Source of the DNA: Conexibacter woesei Iso977N
GTDB lineage: Bacteria > Actinomycetota > Thermoleophilia > Solirubrobacterales > Solirubrobacteraceae
DNA length: 64,000 bases
Reading direction: 5' to 3'
Assembly (NCBI RefSeq): GCF_000424625.1
Contig: NZ_AUKG01000002.1
Coordinates: 1,798,001 to 1,862,000 of the forward strand
Of this stretch, positions 1-8,272 are shown one piece after another (within the stretch, counting starts at the first letter, position 1; each line of letters begins with the position of its first letter). A program made the position numbers and the translations under genes. The notes under the pieces were generated by a model. That model saw only the letters and a program-made list of their open reading frames with translations. It was not told where the DNA came from and searched no databases.

Positions 1-595
1 GCGGGTCGCTCGGGAAGTCGTAATAGCCCTTGAACGTTGACGTGAGCTCCCGCAGGGCGCCGACGTCCAGCTCGGTGTCGTCCCTGACGCCGCGATCCTT
101 CTTGATGGCCTTGATCGCGTCCTCGAACTTCTCGCCCGGGATCCCGACGACGACGTTCCCGTACATCTGCACGAAGCGCCGGTAGGAGTCCCACGCGAAG
201 CGCTCGTTGCCGGTCTTCTCCGCCAGCCCCGCGACCGACTCGTCGTTCATCCCGAGGTTCAGGACCGTGTCCATCATCCCCGGCATCGACTCGCGCGCGC
301 CGCTGCGAACGCTGACCAGCAGCGGGTCGCCCGGGTCGCCCAGCCGCTTGCCGGCGTGCTCCTCCAGCGCGCGCAGCGCGGTCGCGACCTGGTCGTCCAA
401 CCCCTCCGGGAACGCCTGCTCGGCGTTCATGTACGCCACGCACGCCGCCGTGGTGATCGTGAACCCCGCGGGCACCCGCTCCGGCCCCAGGACGCGCGTC
501 ATCTCGGCGACGTTCGCCCCCTTGCCGCCCAGCAGGTCGCGCATGTCGCGCGACCCCTCGGAGAACTCGTAGACCCACTTCTCGGCGTCGCCCAT
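1..595 (-). CDS. ppdK: pyruvate, phosphate dikinase, N-terminal part (runs off the left edge)
   Basis: PPDK interconverts pyruvate, ATP and phosphate with phosphoenolpyruvate, AMP and pyrophosphate in the cytosol. About 198 of the family's roughly 880 residues are visible. They match the nucleotide-binding N-terminus: the LLGGKGANVAEM glycine loop near residue 21, then PAGFTITT and the SVRSGARESMPGMMDT block. The start ATG at 595 gives MGDAEKWVYEF, the usual beginning of the family. It lies 13 bases downstream of the recO stop, so the two genes are probably co-transcribed. The phosphohistidine and PEP-binding domains are outside the window. Confidence 0.95.
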   Translation of the reverse strand, partial: MGDAEKWVYEFSEGSRDMRDLLGGKGANVAEMTRVLGPERVPAGFTITTAACVAYMNAEQAFPEGLDDQVATALRALEEHAGKRLGDPGDPLLVSVRSGARESMPGMMDTVLNLGMNDESVAGLAEKTGNERFAWDSYRRFVQMYGNVVVGIPGEKFEDAIKAIKKDRGVRDDTELDVGALRELTSTFKGYYDFPSDP

Positions 596-608
596 ATGGC
601 GCCGCAGC

Positions 609-1331
609 CTATCCGTGCGCGGCGGCGCGCAAACGGACGTGGGCGTGGTGCTCGACCGTCTCGCCGATCGCGCGCTCGGCCTGGCGCAGCGCGCGCTCGG
701 TCCCGGCAGGCGGATCGGAGAGCGAACGGGCCAGCGTCTCGGTCAGGAAGTCGTGGGCCTCGGCGGCGAGCGGGAAGCCGCCGCCCTCGCACGACGCGCA
801 CACCACGCCGCCCGCCGCGCCGGAGAAGCCGACGAGGTGGTCGCGCTCGCCGCACGCGGCGCACGCCGACAGCTGCGGCGCCAGGCCCGCGGCGACCAGC
901 AGCTTCATGCGGAACTGCAGCTGGTTGGCGTGGCCGGCGAACGCGGGGTCGCCGTCGAGCAGGCCCAGCTCGTTGCACAGCAGGTAGAAGACCGGCGCGC
1001 TCGCCTCGGCCTCGCCGAACAGCCGGTTGACGGCGTCGCACGCGCGGGACGCCGCCTCGATCGCGGCGCCGCTCTCGCGCAGGCGCGCGTAGCCCTCGAC
1101 GGTCTCGGCGCTCGTCACGGTCAGCAGGTCCGACCTGCCCTCGTGCAGCACGAGCCGCAGCTGGAAGAACGGCTCCAGGCGCCCGCCGAAGCGCGAGCGT
1201 GTCTTGCGCACGCCCTTGGCGATCGCGCTGATCCGGCCGCGTTCCGGGGTGTAGAGATGGAGGATCCGGTCGGCCTCGCCGTAGCGCATCGAGCGCAGCA
1301 CGACGGCCTCGGTCTTCAGCGAGCCGCCCAT
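609..1331 (-). CDS. recO: DNA repair protein RecO
   Basis: RecO works with RecF and RecR to load RecA onto SSB-coated gaps and to anneal strands. The 240-residue protein has the family's N-terminal OB-fold opening (SLKTEAVVLRSMRYGEADRILHLYTPERG) and a zinc site in the C-terminal half, CAACGERD followed by VVCASC, i.e. two CxxC pairs. An open frame extends upstream to 1583 but would cover the glutaredoxin gene. The ATG at 1331 is preceded by GAGGG at good spacing and fits the family length. It is divergent from the glutaredoxin gene, with only 27 bases between them, and leads into ppdK. Confidence 0.95.
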   Translation of the reverse strand: MGGSLKTEAVVLRSMRYGEADRILHLYTPERGRISAIAKGVRKTRSRFGGRLEPFFQLRLVLHEGRSDLLTVTSAETVEGYARLRESGAAIEAASRACDAVNRLFGEAEASAPVFYLLCNELGLLDGDPAFAGHANQLQFRMKLLVAAGLAPQLSACAACGERDHLVGFSGAAGGVVCASCEGGGFPLAAEAHDFLTETLARSLSDPPAGTERALRQAERAIGETVEHHAHVRLRAAAHG

Positions 1332-1358
1332 CAGGCCCTCGCTATCCTTTGTGAAGTC

Positions 1359-1619
1359 ATGGCTGCCGAAGTCACCGTCTACACCACCGACCCGTGCTCG
1401 TTCTGCGCCCGCGCCAAGCAGCTGCTCGACGCCCGCGGGATCGAGTACTCCGAGATCAACCTGGCCCGGGATCCCGCCGGTCGTGCGGAGCTCCTGCAGA
1501 GGACCGGCATGATGAGCTTCCCCCAGGTGATCATCAACGACGAGCTCGTCGGTGGGTTCCAGGAGACGCTCGCGGCCGACCAATCGGGCCGCCTCGCGCA
1601 GCTCATCGCGGCCGCCTGA
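1359..1619 (+). CDS. glutaredoxin-like thiol-disulfide oxidoreductase
   Basis: A small cytosolic redox protein of 86 residues with a thioredoxin fold. The active site is CSFC at residues 13-16 (TTDPCSFCARAKQLL), a variant of the glutaredoxin CPYC. The cis-proline loop is MSFPQVIIND and the GG motif follows (VGGFQE), as in Grx3/NrdH-type proteins. Many Actinobacteria use mycothiol instead of glutathione, so mycoredoxin-type activity is possible; the partner cannot be read from sequence. A TATCCT hexamer ten bases before the ATG may be its -10 box. Its 3' end overlaps the convergent mutM by 17 bases. Confidence 0.88.
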   Translation: MAAEVTVYTTDPCSFCARAKQLLDARGIEYSEINLARDPAGRAELLQRTGMMSFPQVIINDELVGGFQETLAADQSGRLAQLIAAA

Positions 1620-2448
1620 CGCGCGGCCGCGGCTGGCAGGACTCGCACACGTAGGTCCCCCGGCCGGCCGCGACGAGCTTCTTGATCGTCGTGCCGCAGG
1701 TCAGGCACGGCTCGTCGCGCCGCAGGTGCACCAGGAAGTCGTTCTGGAACGCGCCGGACACGCCGTCGGGATGGCGGAAGTCGTCGATCGTCGAGCCGCC
1801 CGCGTCGATCCCGGCGTTCAGCACGTCCTTGACCGCCTGGGCGAGCGCGTCGTACTGCTCGCGCCTGAGCGTGCCCGCCGGGCGCAGCGGGTGGACGCCC
1901 GCGCGGAACAGCGCCTCGTCGGCGTAGATGTTCCCGACGCCCGCGACGTGGCGCTGGTCGAGCAGGAACGCCTTGACGGGTGCTTTGCGATGGCGCGCGA
2001 GGGCGCGCAGGACGGTGCCGTCGAGCTCGTCGCCGAGCGGCTCGATCCCGAGCTTGCCGGCGAAGAACGCGTCCAGCGCCTCTCCGCCGAGCGCCAGCTC
2101 GAAGGTCCCGAACCGTCGCGGGTCGCAGAAGCGCAGCACCTGCCCGTCGCTCAGCGTGAACACCGCGCGCTGGTAGGGCGTGTCGGGCGCCGGGTCCAGC
2201 AGCAGGTTCCCGGTCATCCGCAGGTGGACGAGCAGGAACACCTCGTCGGTCAGCTCGAAGATGAAGTACTTGCCGCGCCGTCCGAGCCGCTCGATCGTCC
2301 GCCCCTCGACGGCGTCGGTGACCGCCTCCGGGTCCAGCGGCAGCGTCAACCGCGCCCGGTCGAGCACCTCCAACCGCTCGACCACCCGCCCCTCGACATG
2401 GGGCGCGAGCTGACGGCGGATCGTCTCGACTTCGGGCAGCTCGGGCAT
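1603..2448 (-). CDS. mutM: formamidopyrimidine-DNA glycosylase (Fpg/MutM)
   Basis: Removes oxidised purines such as 8-oxoguanine and cleaves the abasic site. The protein begins MPELPEVETIRRQL; after Met removal Pro2 is the Schiff-base nucleophile and Glu3 the acid. This fixes the start at 2448 rather than at an in-frame start four codons upstream. The C-terminal zinc finger is intact (CLTCGTT, about 20 residues, then CESCQ) and is followed by a short basic tail. Length is 281 residues, normal for the family. It lies downstream of deoB beyond a strong hairpin, with GAGGG as ribosome-binding site. Confidence 0.96.
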   Translation of the reverse strand: MPELPEVETIRRQLAPHVEGRVVERLEVLDRARLTLPLDPEAVTDAVEGRTIERLGRRGKYFIFELTDEVFLLVHLRMTGNLLLDPAPDTPYQRAVFTLSDGQVLRFCDPRRFGTFELALGGEALDAFFAGKLGIEPLGDELDGTVLRALARHRKAPVKAFLLDQRHVAGVGNIYADEALFRAGVHPLRPAGTLRREQYDALAQAVKDVLNAGIDAGGSTIDDFRHPDGVSGAFQNDFLVHLRRDEPCLTCGTTIKKLVAAGRGTYVCESCQPRPRVRRPR

Positions 2449-2461
2449 CTTCGCCCTCAAG

Positions 2462-2486
2462 GGTAGGCGCCGCGTCGGCGCCTACC
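2462..2486 (-). terminator. hairpin between deoB and mutM
   Basis: Perfect 11-bp stem (GGTAGGCGCCG / CGGCGCCTACC) with a 3-base loop, starting one base after the deoB stop and ending 13 bases before the mutM start. There is no T-run, so it may be a partial terminator or an mRNA-end stabiliser between the two genes, not a full stop. Confidence 0.6.
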
Positions 2487-2487
2487 T

Positions 2488-3681
2488 CTAGCCCGCGGCG
2501 TTGATGCCGCGCGCCAGGAACGGCGCGCCCGGAAGCTCGGGCGCCTCGCGGCCGGTGAGCCACTGCAGGACGGTCGCGCCGACGTCGGACATCGGGCCGT
2601 CGTGGCGGTGGCCGTCCGGGACCGAGGGCGACGCGGCGAGCAGCGGGACGTGCTCGCGCGTGTGGTCGGTGTGGGCCGAGCGGGGGTCGACGCCGTGGTC
2701 GGCGGTCAGGATCAGGAGGTCGTCCGGACCGAGCAGCTCCCGCCAGACGGCGACCTCGTCGTCGATCGCCCGCAGCGCGCGGGCGAAGCCCGCGACGTCG
2801 TGGCGGTGGCCGTAGAGCTGGTCGGTCTCGACCAGGTTGGTGAAGATGAGCCCGTGGTCCAGGTCCTGCAACAACGCGGTCGTCGCGGCGAGGCCGTCGG
2901 CGTTGGTCTTGCCCTTGTGCGCCTCGGTGATCGACCTCCCGGCGAACAGGTCATACACCTTGCCTACGGAGTGCACCGGGACGCCGTCGGCGGCCAGCTC
3001 GTCGAGGTAGGTCCGCGACGGCGGGTCGACGCTGAAGTCCTTGCGCCCCGTCGTGCGCTCGAACGCGCCCGGCGCGCCCGTGAACGGCCGCGCGATCACG
3101 CGGCCGACCGCGTCGGCGCCGGTCATCACGGTGCGGATCCTCGCGCACAGCTCGTGCAGCTCCGGCTCGCTGACGACGTCGTCGTGCGCGGCGATCTGCA
3201 GCACGGAGTCGGCCGACGTGTACAGGATCAGCTCGCCGGTCTTCAGGTGGTGCTCGCCGAAGTCGTCGATGACCTCGGTCCCCGAGTACGGCTTGTTGCA
3301 GCAGAACTCGCGCCCGGTCGCCTCGCGCAGGCGCGCGAGCACGGCGTCCGGGAAGCCGTCCGGGTAGGTCGGCAGCGGCGCCGGGGTGATCGTCCCCATC
3401 AGCTCCCAGTGCCCGGTCGTCGAGTCCTTGCCCGGCCCGATCGGGTGCAGCCGCCCGTGGACGACCGGCGCGCCGGCCGCGGGGACGCCGAGCACGGTCG
3501 TGATGTTGCCCAGCCCCAGCGCGCCGAGGTTCGGCAGCGTCAGCCCGCCCGCATCCTGCGCGACGTGCGTCAGCGTGTCCGCGCCCGCGTCGCCGTACTC
3601 CGCGGAGTCCGGGAGCTCACCGACCCCGCAGGCATCGAGGACGACGACGACGGCGCGGCGGCGGGGCTTGGAGTCGGTCAC
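2488..3681 (-). CDS. deoB: phosphopentomutase
   Basis: Converts ribose or deoxyribose 1-phosphate to the 5-phosphate in nucleoside salvage. The 397-residue protein is a metal-dependent alkaline-phosphatase-superfamily enzyme. It shows VVVVLDACGVGELPDS at the N-terminus (first metal Asp), GDAGADTLTH with the Thr that carries phosphate, STTGHWELMG, and the C-terminal metal motifs TADHGVDP and HTDHTREHVPLL. Translation starts at a GTG that overlaps the upstream lipoprotein stop by four bases (GTGA), so the genes are coupled. A hairpin follows the stop. Confidence 0.96.
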   Translation of the reverse strand: MTDSKPRRRAVVVVLDACGVGELPDSAEYGDAGADTLTHVAQDAGGLTLPNLGALGLGNITTVLGVPAAGAPVVHGRLHPIGPGKDSTTGHWELMGTITPAPLPTYPDGFPDAVLARLREATGREFCCNKPYSGTEVIDDFGEHHLKTGELILYTSADSVLQIAAHDDVVSEPELHELCARIRTVMTGADAVGRVIARPFTGAPGAFERTTGRKDFSVDPPSRTYLDELAADGVPVHSVGKVYDLFAGRSITEAHKGKTNADGLAATTALLQDLDHGLIFTNLVETDQLYGHRHDVAGFARALRAIDDEVAVWRELLGPDDLLILTADHGVDPRSAHTDHTREHVPLLAASPSVPDGHRHDGPMSDVGATVLQWLTGREAPELPGAPFLARGINAAG

Positions 3682-4235
3682 TCAGCAGACGATACGTGCA
3701 CCGACCGCAGCAGCGGGCGGAACACCTTCGCGTCGACCGCCCGGAACGAGTCGGCGTCCGCGTAGGCGTCGATCACGTACTCGGCGCCGTCGGCGTAGAT
3801 GTGCGTCGAGCGCACGGTCCGCGGCTGGCCGGCGATCTGCTCGCGCGCCCGGATCTGGACGGCAGGCGCGTCGGCGATCGTCGTCGCGGCGGTCTTGATC
3901 TTCTCGAACGAGGCGTCGCGCTTGAGCGAGGCGTCGACGAGCGCGTCGCGCGCGGCCTGCAGCTCCAGCTTGGACTTCGGCAGCGTCTCGGTGCGCGGGT
4001 AGCGCCAGATCGCGACCGTCGCGCTGCCCGCCTGCGCGGTCGCGACGAGGTGCCCGGAGCCCGCATCCACCGACCAGTCGGCCGGCGGCGTGAACGTGAT
4101 CCCGGCCTTCGGGAACGCGCCCGTCACCTGCGCGGTGGTGGTCGTCTTCCCGGAATCGGAGGACGAGCCGCAGCCGGCGAGCGCCGCGGCGCCGCACAGC
4201 GCGGCCGTCAGGACGTAGGCAGGTGACCGTCGCAT
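3678..4235 (-). CDS. secreted lipoprotein, PsbP/DcrB/LpqN-like
   Basis: A 185-residue exported lipoprotein. The N-terminus has two arginines, a hydrophobic stretch and the lipobox ALAGC (Cys21), then a Ser/Thr linker. The mature part (AGITFTPPADWSVDAGSG, then VATAQAGSATVAIWRYP) looks like the DcrB/LpqN/PsbP-like fold found in many actinobacterial lipoproteins of unknown role; that assignment is by pattern only. The stop overlaps the deoB GTG start by four bases, which is odd for a surface protein paired with a nucleoside enzyme. ATG at 4235 is chosen because it begins the signal peptide. Confidence 0.8.
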   Translation of the reverse strand: MRRSPAYVLTAALCGAAALAGCGSSSDSGKTTTTAQVTGAFPKAGITFTPPADWSVDAGSGHLVATAQAGSATVAIWRYPRTETLPKSKLELQAARDALVDASLKRDASFEKIKTAATTIADAPAVQIRAREQIAGQPRTVRSTHIYADGAEYVIDAYADADSFRAVDAKVFRPLLRSVHVSSAE

Positions 4236-4288
4236 GGGCCGCACAGCGTGACACGCGGCCCGGAGCGACTGGACGTCTGTCTCAGCGC

Positions 4289-5242
4289 TCAGGCGCCGCC
4301 ACCCGCTCGCGGATGGGCGTTGAAGTACACGTCCTTCAACCGCTCCGCGCTCAGGTGGGTGTAGATCTGCGTCGTGGCGATGTCGGCGTGGCCGAGCATC
4401 TCCTGGACGGCGCGCAGGTCGCAGCCGCCCGCCAGCAGGTGCGTCGCGAAGGTGTGGCGCAGCGTGTGCGGGCTCATCCGGTCCTCGAGCCCGACCGAGC
4501 GCGCGTGGCGCTGGACGATCTTGTAGAGCCCCTGACGCGTCAGGCCCGTCCCGCGCCGGTTGACGAACAGGTGGCGGTCGTCGGTCGTCGCGGTCAGCAG
4601 CGCGCGCCCGCGTTCCAGGTAGATCCGGACCGCGGCGATCGCCTCGCGCCCGACCGGGACGAGGCGCTCCTTGGAGCCCTTGCCGCGCGCCCGCAGGACG
4701 CCCGCGTCGAGGTCGACGTCGCCGACCTCCAGGTCGATCGCCTCGCTCGCGCGCAGGCCGCAGGCGTACATGAGCTCGAGCAGCGCGCGGTCGCGCAGCG
4801 CGCCGGGCTCGGTGCCCCTCGGCGCGCGCAGCAGGCGGTCGACGTCGCCGCGCGACAGGACCTTCGGAAGCTTCTGGGACTTGCGCGGCGCGCGCAGGTC
4901 GGCCGTCGGGTCGTGCGTGACGACGTTCTCGCGGCGCAGGTGGCGGTAGAACGAGCGCAGGCACGCGGCCTTGCGCTGCAGCGTCGCGGGCCGCGCCGCG
5001 GGCCTGTCGTCGGTCCCGGCCGCCAGCGTGTCCAGGAACCCGGCGAGGTCGGAGTGCTGGGCCTCCAGCACGTCGGTGTCGGTCTCGCGGAGGTAGGTGC
5101 CGAACTGCAGCAGGTCGCTGCGGTAGGCCTCGAGCGTGTTGCGGGAGAGCCCGCGTTCGAACTCCAGGTACGCGAGGAAGTCGAGCATGTGGTGCTCGAG
5201 GGCTCGCGCACGGGTGTCGGACGCTGCCGGGAGGACGGCCAT
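4289..5242 (-). CDS. xerD: site-specific tyrosine recombinase XerD/XerC
   Basis: Resolves chromosome dimers at dif with FtsK. The 317-residue protein has the N-terminal SAM-like DNA-binding domain (LAYLEFERGLSRNTLEAYRSDL, about residues 23-105) and the catalytic domain with the Arg box (CGLRASEAIDL), the Lys region (ARGKGSKERLVPV), HTLRHTFATHLL, LGHADIATTQIYTHL and the nucleophilic Tyr. The core order and length are those of Xer housekeeping recombinases, and no phage or element genes flank it, so it is not read as a mobile integrase. An alternative start at Met19 (5188) is possible. Confidence 0.93.
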   Translation of the reverse strand: MAVLPAASDTRARALEHHMLDFLAYLEFERGLSRNTLEAYRSDLLQFGTYLRETDTDVLEAQHSDLAGFLDTLAAGTDDRPAARPATLQRKAACLRSFYRHLRRENVVTHDPTADLRAPRKSQKLPKVLSRGDVDRLLRAPRGTEPGALRDRALLELMYACGLRASEAIDLEVGDVDLDAGVLRARGKGSKERLVPVGREAIAAVRIYLERGRALLTATTDDRHLFVNRRGTGLTRQGLYKIVQRHARSVGLEDRMSPHTLRHTFATHLLAGGCDLRAVQEMLGHADIATTQIYTHLSAERLKDVYFNAHPRAGGGA

Positions 5243-5288
5243 GCCGGGTTGTTCGGGACCGGCCGGCCGTGTCCTCGCGGTGCGGGCG

Positions 5289-5687
5289 TTATTGCAGGAA
5301 GCCGAGCAGGTCGGTGCGGGCCGGGAAGCCCGCGATCTGCTTGGGCGTGGCGCGCGCCGCGACGCGGTACTCGATCGCGCCGGGAGAGATCCGGAACGTC
5401 CGGGCCTGCTTGGTCAGCACGTAGTGCGCGGTCCTGCCGTCCTTGGTGAGGTCGAACGAGCCGGAGCACGGCTTCCTGTCGTTGACCTTCGGGACCGGGA
5501 CGCAGGCGACGCGGATGTTGGTGGCCTTGGCGTTGTCGGCCTCGAGGCGCGCGACGTCGCGGATGCCCTTGCGCATCGCGGCGTCGGCCTGCGGGTTCTT
5601 GACGGCGGCCTGCGCGGTGCCGGCGGCCGTGGGGACGGCGACGGCGGCGAGGGCCAGGATCATGGGGAGCTTGCGGGAGAGGGCCAT
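5289..5687 (-). CDS. small secreted protein of unknown function
   Basis: 132 residues with a clear cleavable signal peptide (MALSRKLPMILALAAVAVPTA, likely cleaved after TAQAA near residue 28). The mature part has two cysteines (RVACVPVP and RKPCSGSF) that could form a disulfide, and a short beta-rich section (SFDLTKDGRTAHYVLT). No family was recognised. ATG at 5687 is preceded by GGAG. It lies 36 bases downstream of the membrane-anchored sigma-operon proteins and 46 bases upstream of xerD on the same strand, so it could be the tail of the sigma operon. Confidence 0.7.
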   Translation of the reverse strand: MALSRKLPMILALAAVAVPTAAGTAQAAVKNPQADAAMRKGIRDVARLEADNAKATNIRVACVPVPKVNDRKPCSGSFDLTKDGRTAHYVLTKQARTFRISPGAIEYRVAARATPKQIAGFPARTDLLGFLQ

Positions 5688-5723
5688 GCTCCGTGAACGC
5701 GCGGCTCGCCGCGAAGGTGACGG

Positions 5724-6998
5724 TCAGAACCCGACGTCGGGCACCGCGCCGCTCTTCGTGTGGCCGTCCTGGAAGTGCGCGGTCCAGCGGATCCCGCCGG
5801 TCGTGAACTGGCCGTCGTAGACGGCAAGGGCGGCGTGGGCGGTGGGCGACAGGACGAGCGTCCGGACGTCACGCGGGGTCTGGAGCGTCACGCGGTCGAC
5901 GCCGGGCGCGCAGCGCATCGTGATCGTCGTCCGGCTGCGCTGGGTGCGGCGCGCGACCCGCCCCGTGCCGCCGGTGTCGCCGCCCTCGCTGGCGGTGTCG
6001 CCGGTCCCGGAGGCGATCCCGGGCAGGCAGGTCATCTTCCTCAGCGCCTGCGCGTCGCTTCCGCACCCGCCGCCGCCGTTGACCTCCAGCTCGCTGAGGA
6101 CGTCGCGGCGGTAGTCGACCGCCCCGGCGCGGTCGCCGACGACCCGGACGCCGCCGCCGAACAGGCACGTCTCGCCGCGCGCCGCTCCCCCGGGCACGAT
6201 CGACGGCGCGGTGACCAGCCCGTAGGGCAGCCCGCCGTTGGGGTCCGGCGCGCGGGCGACGAGCGTGATGCGATCCGTGTTGGCCGGCCCGGAGGCGGTG
6301 TGGCCGTTGTTGTACACCACACCAACATGGACGTCGTGCTGGCCGAAGCGGGCGGGCAAGGCCATCAGGAACGCGTGGTGCGGCGTGGCGCGCTGGGTCG
6401 TCGCCGAGATGTTGGACACCTTGATCCGGACCGTGCGCGCGTCGGGCCCCGCCATCCCCCAGACGATCGTGGACCGGACGCGCGCCGCGGAGGCGTCGGG
6501 GTCGGTGATCGGCGAGAGCGTCCCGATCAGCGGCGCGGCGGCGTTCGGCGTGGAGCAGACGACGCTCGACGTGCCCCACTGCGGCGGGGTCGGCCGGAAC
6601 GTGCCGCGCGCGTCGAGCCAGCCGAACCTACCGTCGTGGATCCGGCCGAGCTGCGCGCACTTGAGGTGGCCGATCACGCCGTCGGTGCCCTGCTGGCGCA
6701 TACGCGGCGTCAGGACGCGCTCGCCGCGGTAGACGCGGACCGCCCAGTCCGGGCCGCCGTGCGGATCGTGCGCGGTCGCCTCGATCGTCGCCGCGCCGAC
6801 CGGGCGCAGCGTCGCGCTGCCCTGGGTCGCGGTCTCGGGCTTTCCGAGGCGTACAACTTGGTCGTGCGGCGCGGCCGGGCGGCCGGACGGCGTGGCGGTG
6901 GCGTTGGCGCTCGCGGTGTCGTGGTGGCGCGGGATCGCGATCGCCGCGACGACGCCGGCCAACAACCCCAAGATGATCCCGAGGAGGAGCTTGTTCAT
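5724..6998 (-). CDS. membrane-anchored extracytoplasmic protein of sigma-factor operon (second paralogue)
   Basis: 424 residues with a single N-terminal membrane segment at residues 4-22 (LLLGIILGLLAGVVAAIAI) and no cytoplasmic domain, so nearly all of it is outside the membrane. The external region has scattered cysteines and shares a pattern with the upstream gene (WAVRV, then a GRFG block, then GPDARTV), indicating an ancient duplication. A low-complexity Gly/Thr/Ser stretch (SGTGDTASEGGDTGGTG) lies near residue 320. No named family was recognised. Its start overlaps the stop of the preceding gene (ATGA), so it is co-translated with the sigma factor and its partner. A sensory or co-regulatory role is inference. 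Confidence 0.75.
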   Translation of the reverse strand: MNKLLLGIILGLLAGVVAAIAIPRHHDTASANATATPSGRPAAPHDQVVRLGKPETATQGSATLRPVGAATIEATAHDPHGGPDWAVRVYRGERVLTPRMRQQGTDGVIGHLKCAQLGRIHDGRFGWLDARGTFRPTPPQWGTSSVVCSTPNAAAPLIGTLSPITDPDASAARVRSTIVWGMAGPDARTVRIKVSNISATTQRATPHHAFLMALPARFGQHDVHVGVVYNNGHTASGPANTDRITLVARAPDPNGGLPYGLVTAPSIVPGGAARGETCLFGGGVRVVGDRAGAVDYRRDVLSELEVNGGGGCGSDAQALRKMTCLPGIASGTGDTASEGGDTGGTGRVARRTQRSRTTITMRCAPGVDRVTLQTPRDVRTLVLSPTAHAALAVYDGQFTTGGIRWTAHFQDGHTKSGAVPDVGF

Positions 6999-8272
6999 GG
7001 CTTGTTGGTGTCGATGAGGTTGGTGTCGCCGCGGGCGTCGATCACGCGGCCGTCGGCGAGGTGGAGGTGCAGGACGACCGCGTCGGGGTCGACGCTCGGC
7101 GGGAGGATCAGCAGGACGCCGCCGTTGCGCTGCAGCGCGAGCGGGCGCTCGGGCGCGCCGCCGCCGGGCACGGTGTAGGAGACGCGGCGCACGTCGCTGC
7201 CGGCCTGGCCCCAGAGCGCCGTGACCGGCGCCGCGCCGCGCGGCCAGTGGCCGGTCGGGACGGGGCCGAGCGTCGTGTGCACCGTCGCTTGCGACAGGCG
7301 CCGGGCCGCGAAGAACCAGCCGCGCCCGTCCTTCAGCCGCGCGCAGACCTGCGGGCTGATCGTGTTCTCGTTGCTGATCCGCGCGCGCTGGAAGTACGCG
7401 CAGCTCGCGCCCGCCAGCGCGCTGTGGACCGATCCGGAGCTCGCGACGCTGACGTTCTCCAGCCGCCACGCGCCGCCGCCGTTCGGGGCCGCGACGACGT
7501 TGGGCCCGATGCCGAACGCGCGCGTCTCGCGGTGGCCGCCGGCGAACCTCAGCGTGACGCGGATCCCGTGGTCCTCGGGATACCCACGCAGGACCGCGGC
7601 GAACGTGCCGTGGTCGAGCGGCAGCGCACGCGCGGCCGTCCCGTCGGCGAGCGCGAGCGTGACGCTGCGGAGGTTCGCGCCGCCCACGCCGCTGACGACC
7701 GTCCGGGCGTCCGCGTCGCGCGGCGCGTCGAAGATCCGGGCGCCGATCAAGGTGATGTCCTTGCCTTGCGGCGCGCCACACGAGTCGCTGACGCCCGCGT
7801 CGAAGACCCGGAACCTGCCGTCGTTGCCGACGAGCCCGAACCGCCCCGTCGCGTCGACCTGCCCGACCGTCGAGCACACCAGCCCACCCTTGCTGCTGCG
7901 CGCGACCCGGACCGTCCACGGCAGCTTGCCCCGTCCCGGATCCGCCAGCCGGAAGCTCGCGACCCGCGCGGTCCCCGGCGCGGCGACCTGCTCCGGCGGC
8001 GTGTCCGACGCCGTCGGGATCACCGCGCCGCGCAGCGCCAGCAACGTCCCACCCGCAGCACTCGCCGCACCGACGGTGACCAGCGCCGCCGCCACCGCCA
8101 GCGTCCGCATCGGCGGCCGGCGCCGCCCGCGCGCCGCCGCGCCCGCACGCCCGCCGGTCCTCCGCGCCGTCGCTGCGCCCGACGGCGCGGCGCCGCGCGC
8201 GACGGCGTTGCTCCGGGCGGCGGCCTCGACGAGGTCGCGCTCCAGCCCGTCCAGGAAGAACTCCGCGCTCAT
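6995..8272 (-). CDS. putative membrane-bound anti-sigma factor
   Basis: 425 residues: an N-terminal cytoplasmic segment of about 50 residues (FFLDGLERDLVEAAAR, then a basic Ala/Gly/Arg linker), one membrane segment near residues 57-80, and a large outer domain. It immediately follows an ECF sigma gene with a four-base ATGA overlap, the normal place for an anti-sigma factor. It lacks the HxxxCxxC zinc motif of the common ZAS family, so any sigma binding must use another fold or just the short helix. The outer domain resembles the downstream 424-residue protein. Identification rests on context, not on a recognised domain. Confidence 0.65.
   Translation of the reverse strand: MSAEFFLDGLERDLVEAAARSNAVARGAAPSGAATARRTGGRAGAAARGRRRPPMRTLAVAAALVTVGAASAAGGTLLALRGAVIPTASDTPPEQVAAPGTARVASFRLADPGRGKLPWTVRVARSSKGGLVCSTVGQVDATGRFGLVGNDGRFRVFDAGVSDSCGAPQGKDITLIGARIFDAPRDADARTVVSGVGGANLRSVTLALADGTAARALPLDHGTFAAVLRGYPEDHGIRVTLRFAGGHRETRAFGIGPNVVAAPNGGGAWRLENVSVASSGSVHSALAGASCAYFQRARISNENTISPQVCARLKDGRGWFFAARRLSQATVHTTLGPVPTGHWPRGAAPVTALWGQAGSDVRRVSYTVPGGGAPERPLALQRNGGVLLILPPSVDPDAVVLHLHLADGRVIDARGDTNLIDTNKP

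Noticed and set aside
1332-1583. N-terminal extension of RecO reaching 1583
   Set aside because: It would lie over the glutaredoxin gene and encodes no RecO sequence. The ATG at 1331 has a ribosome-binding site and the family opening.
4289-5242. Tyrosine recombinase as a sign of an integrated element
   Set aside because: The protein is a standard-length XerC/D, and no attachment repeats, tRNA or phage genes are nearby.
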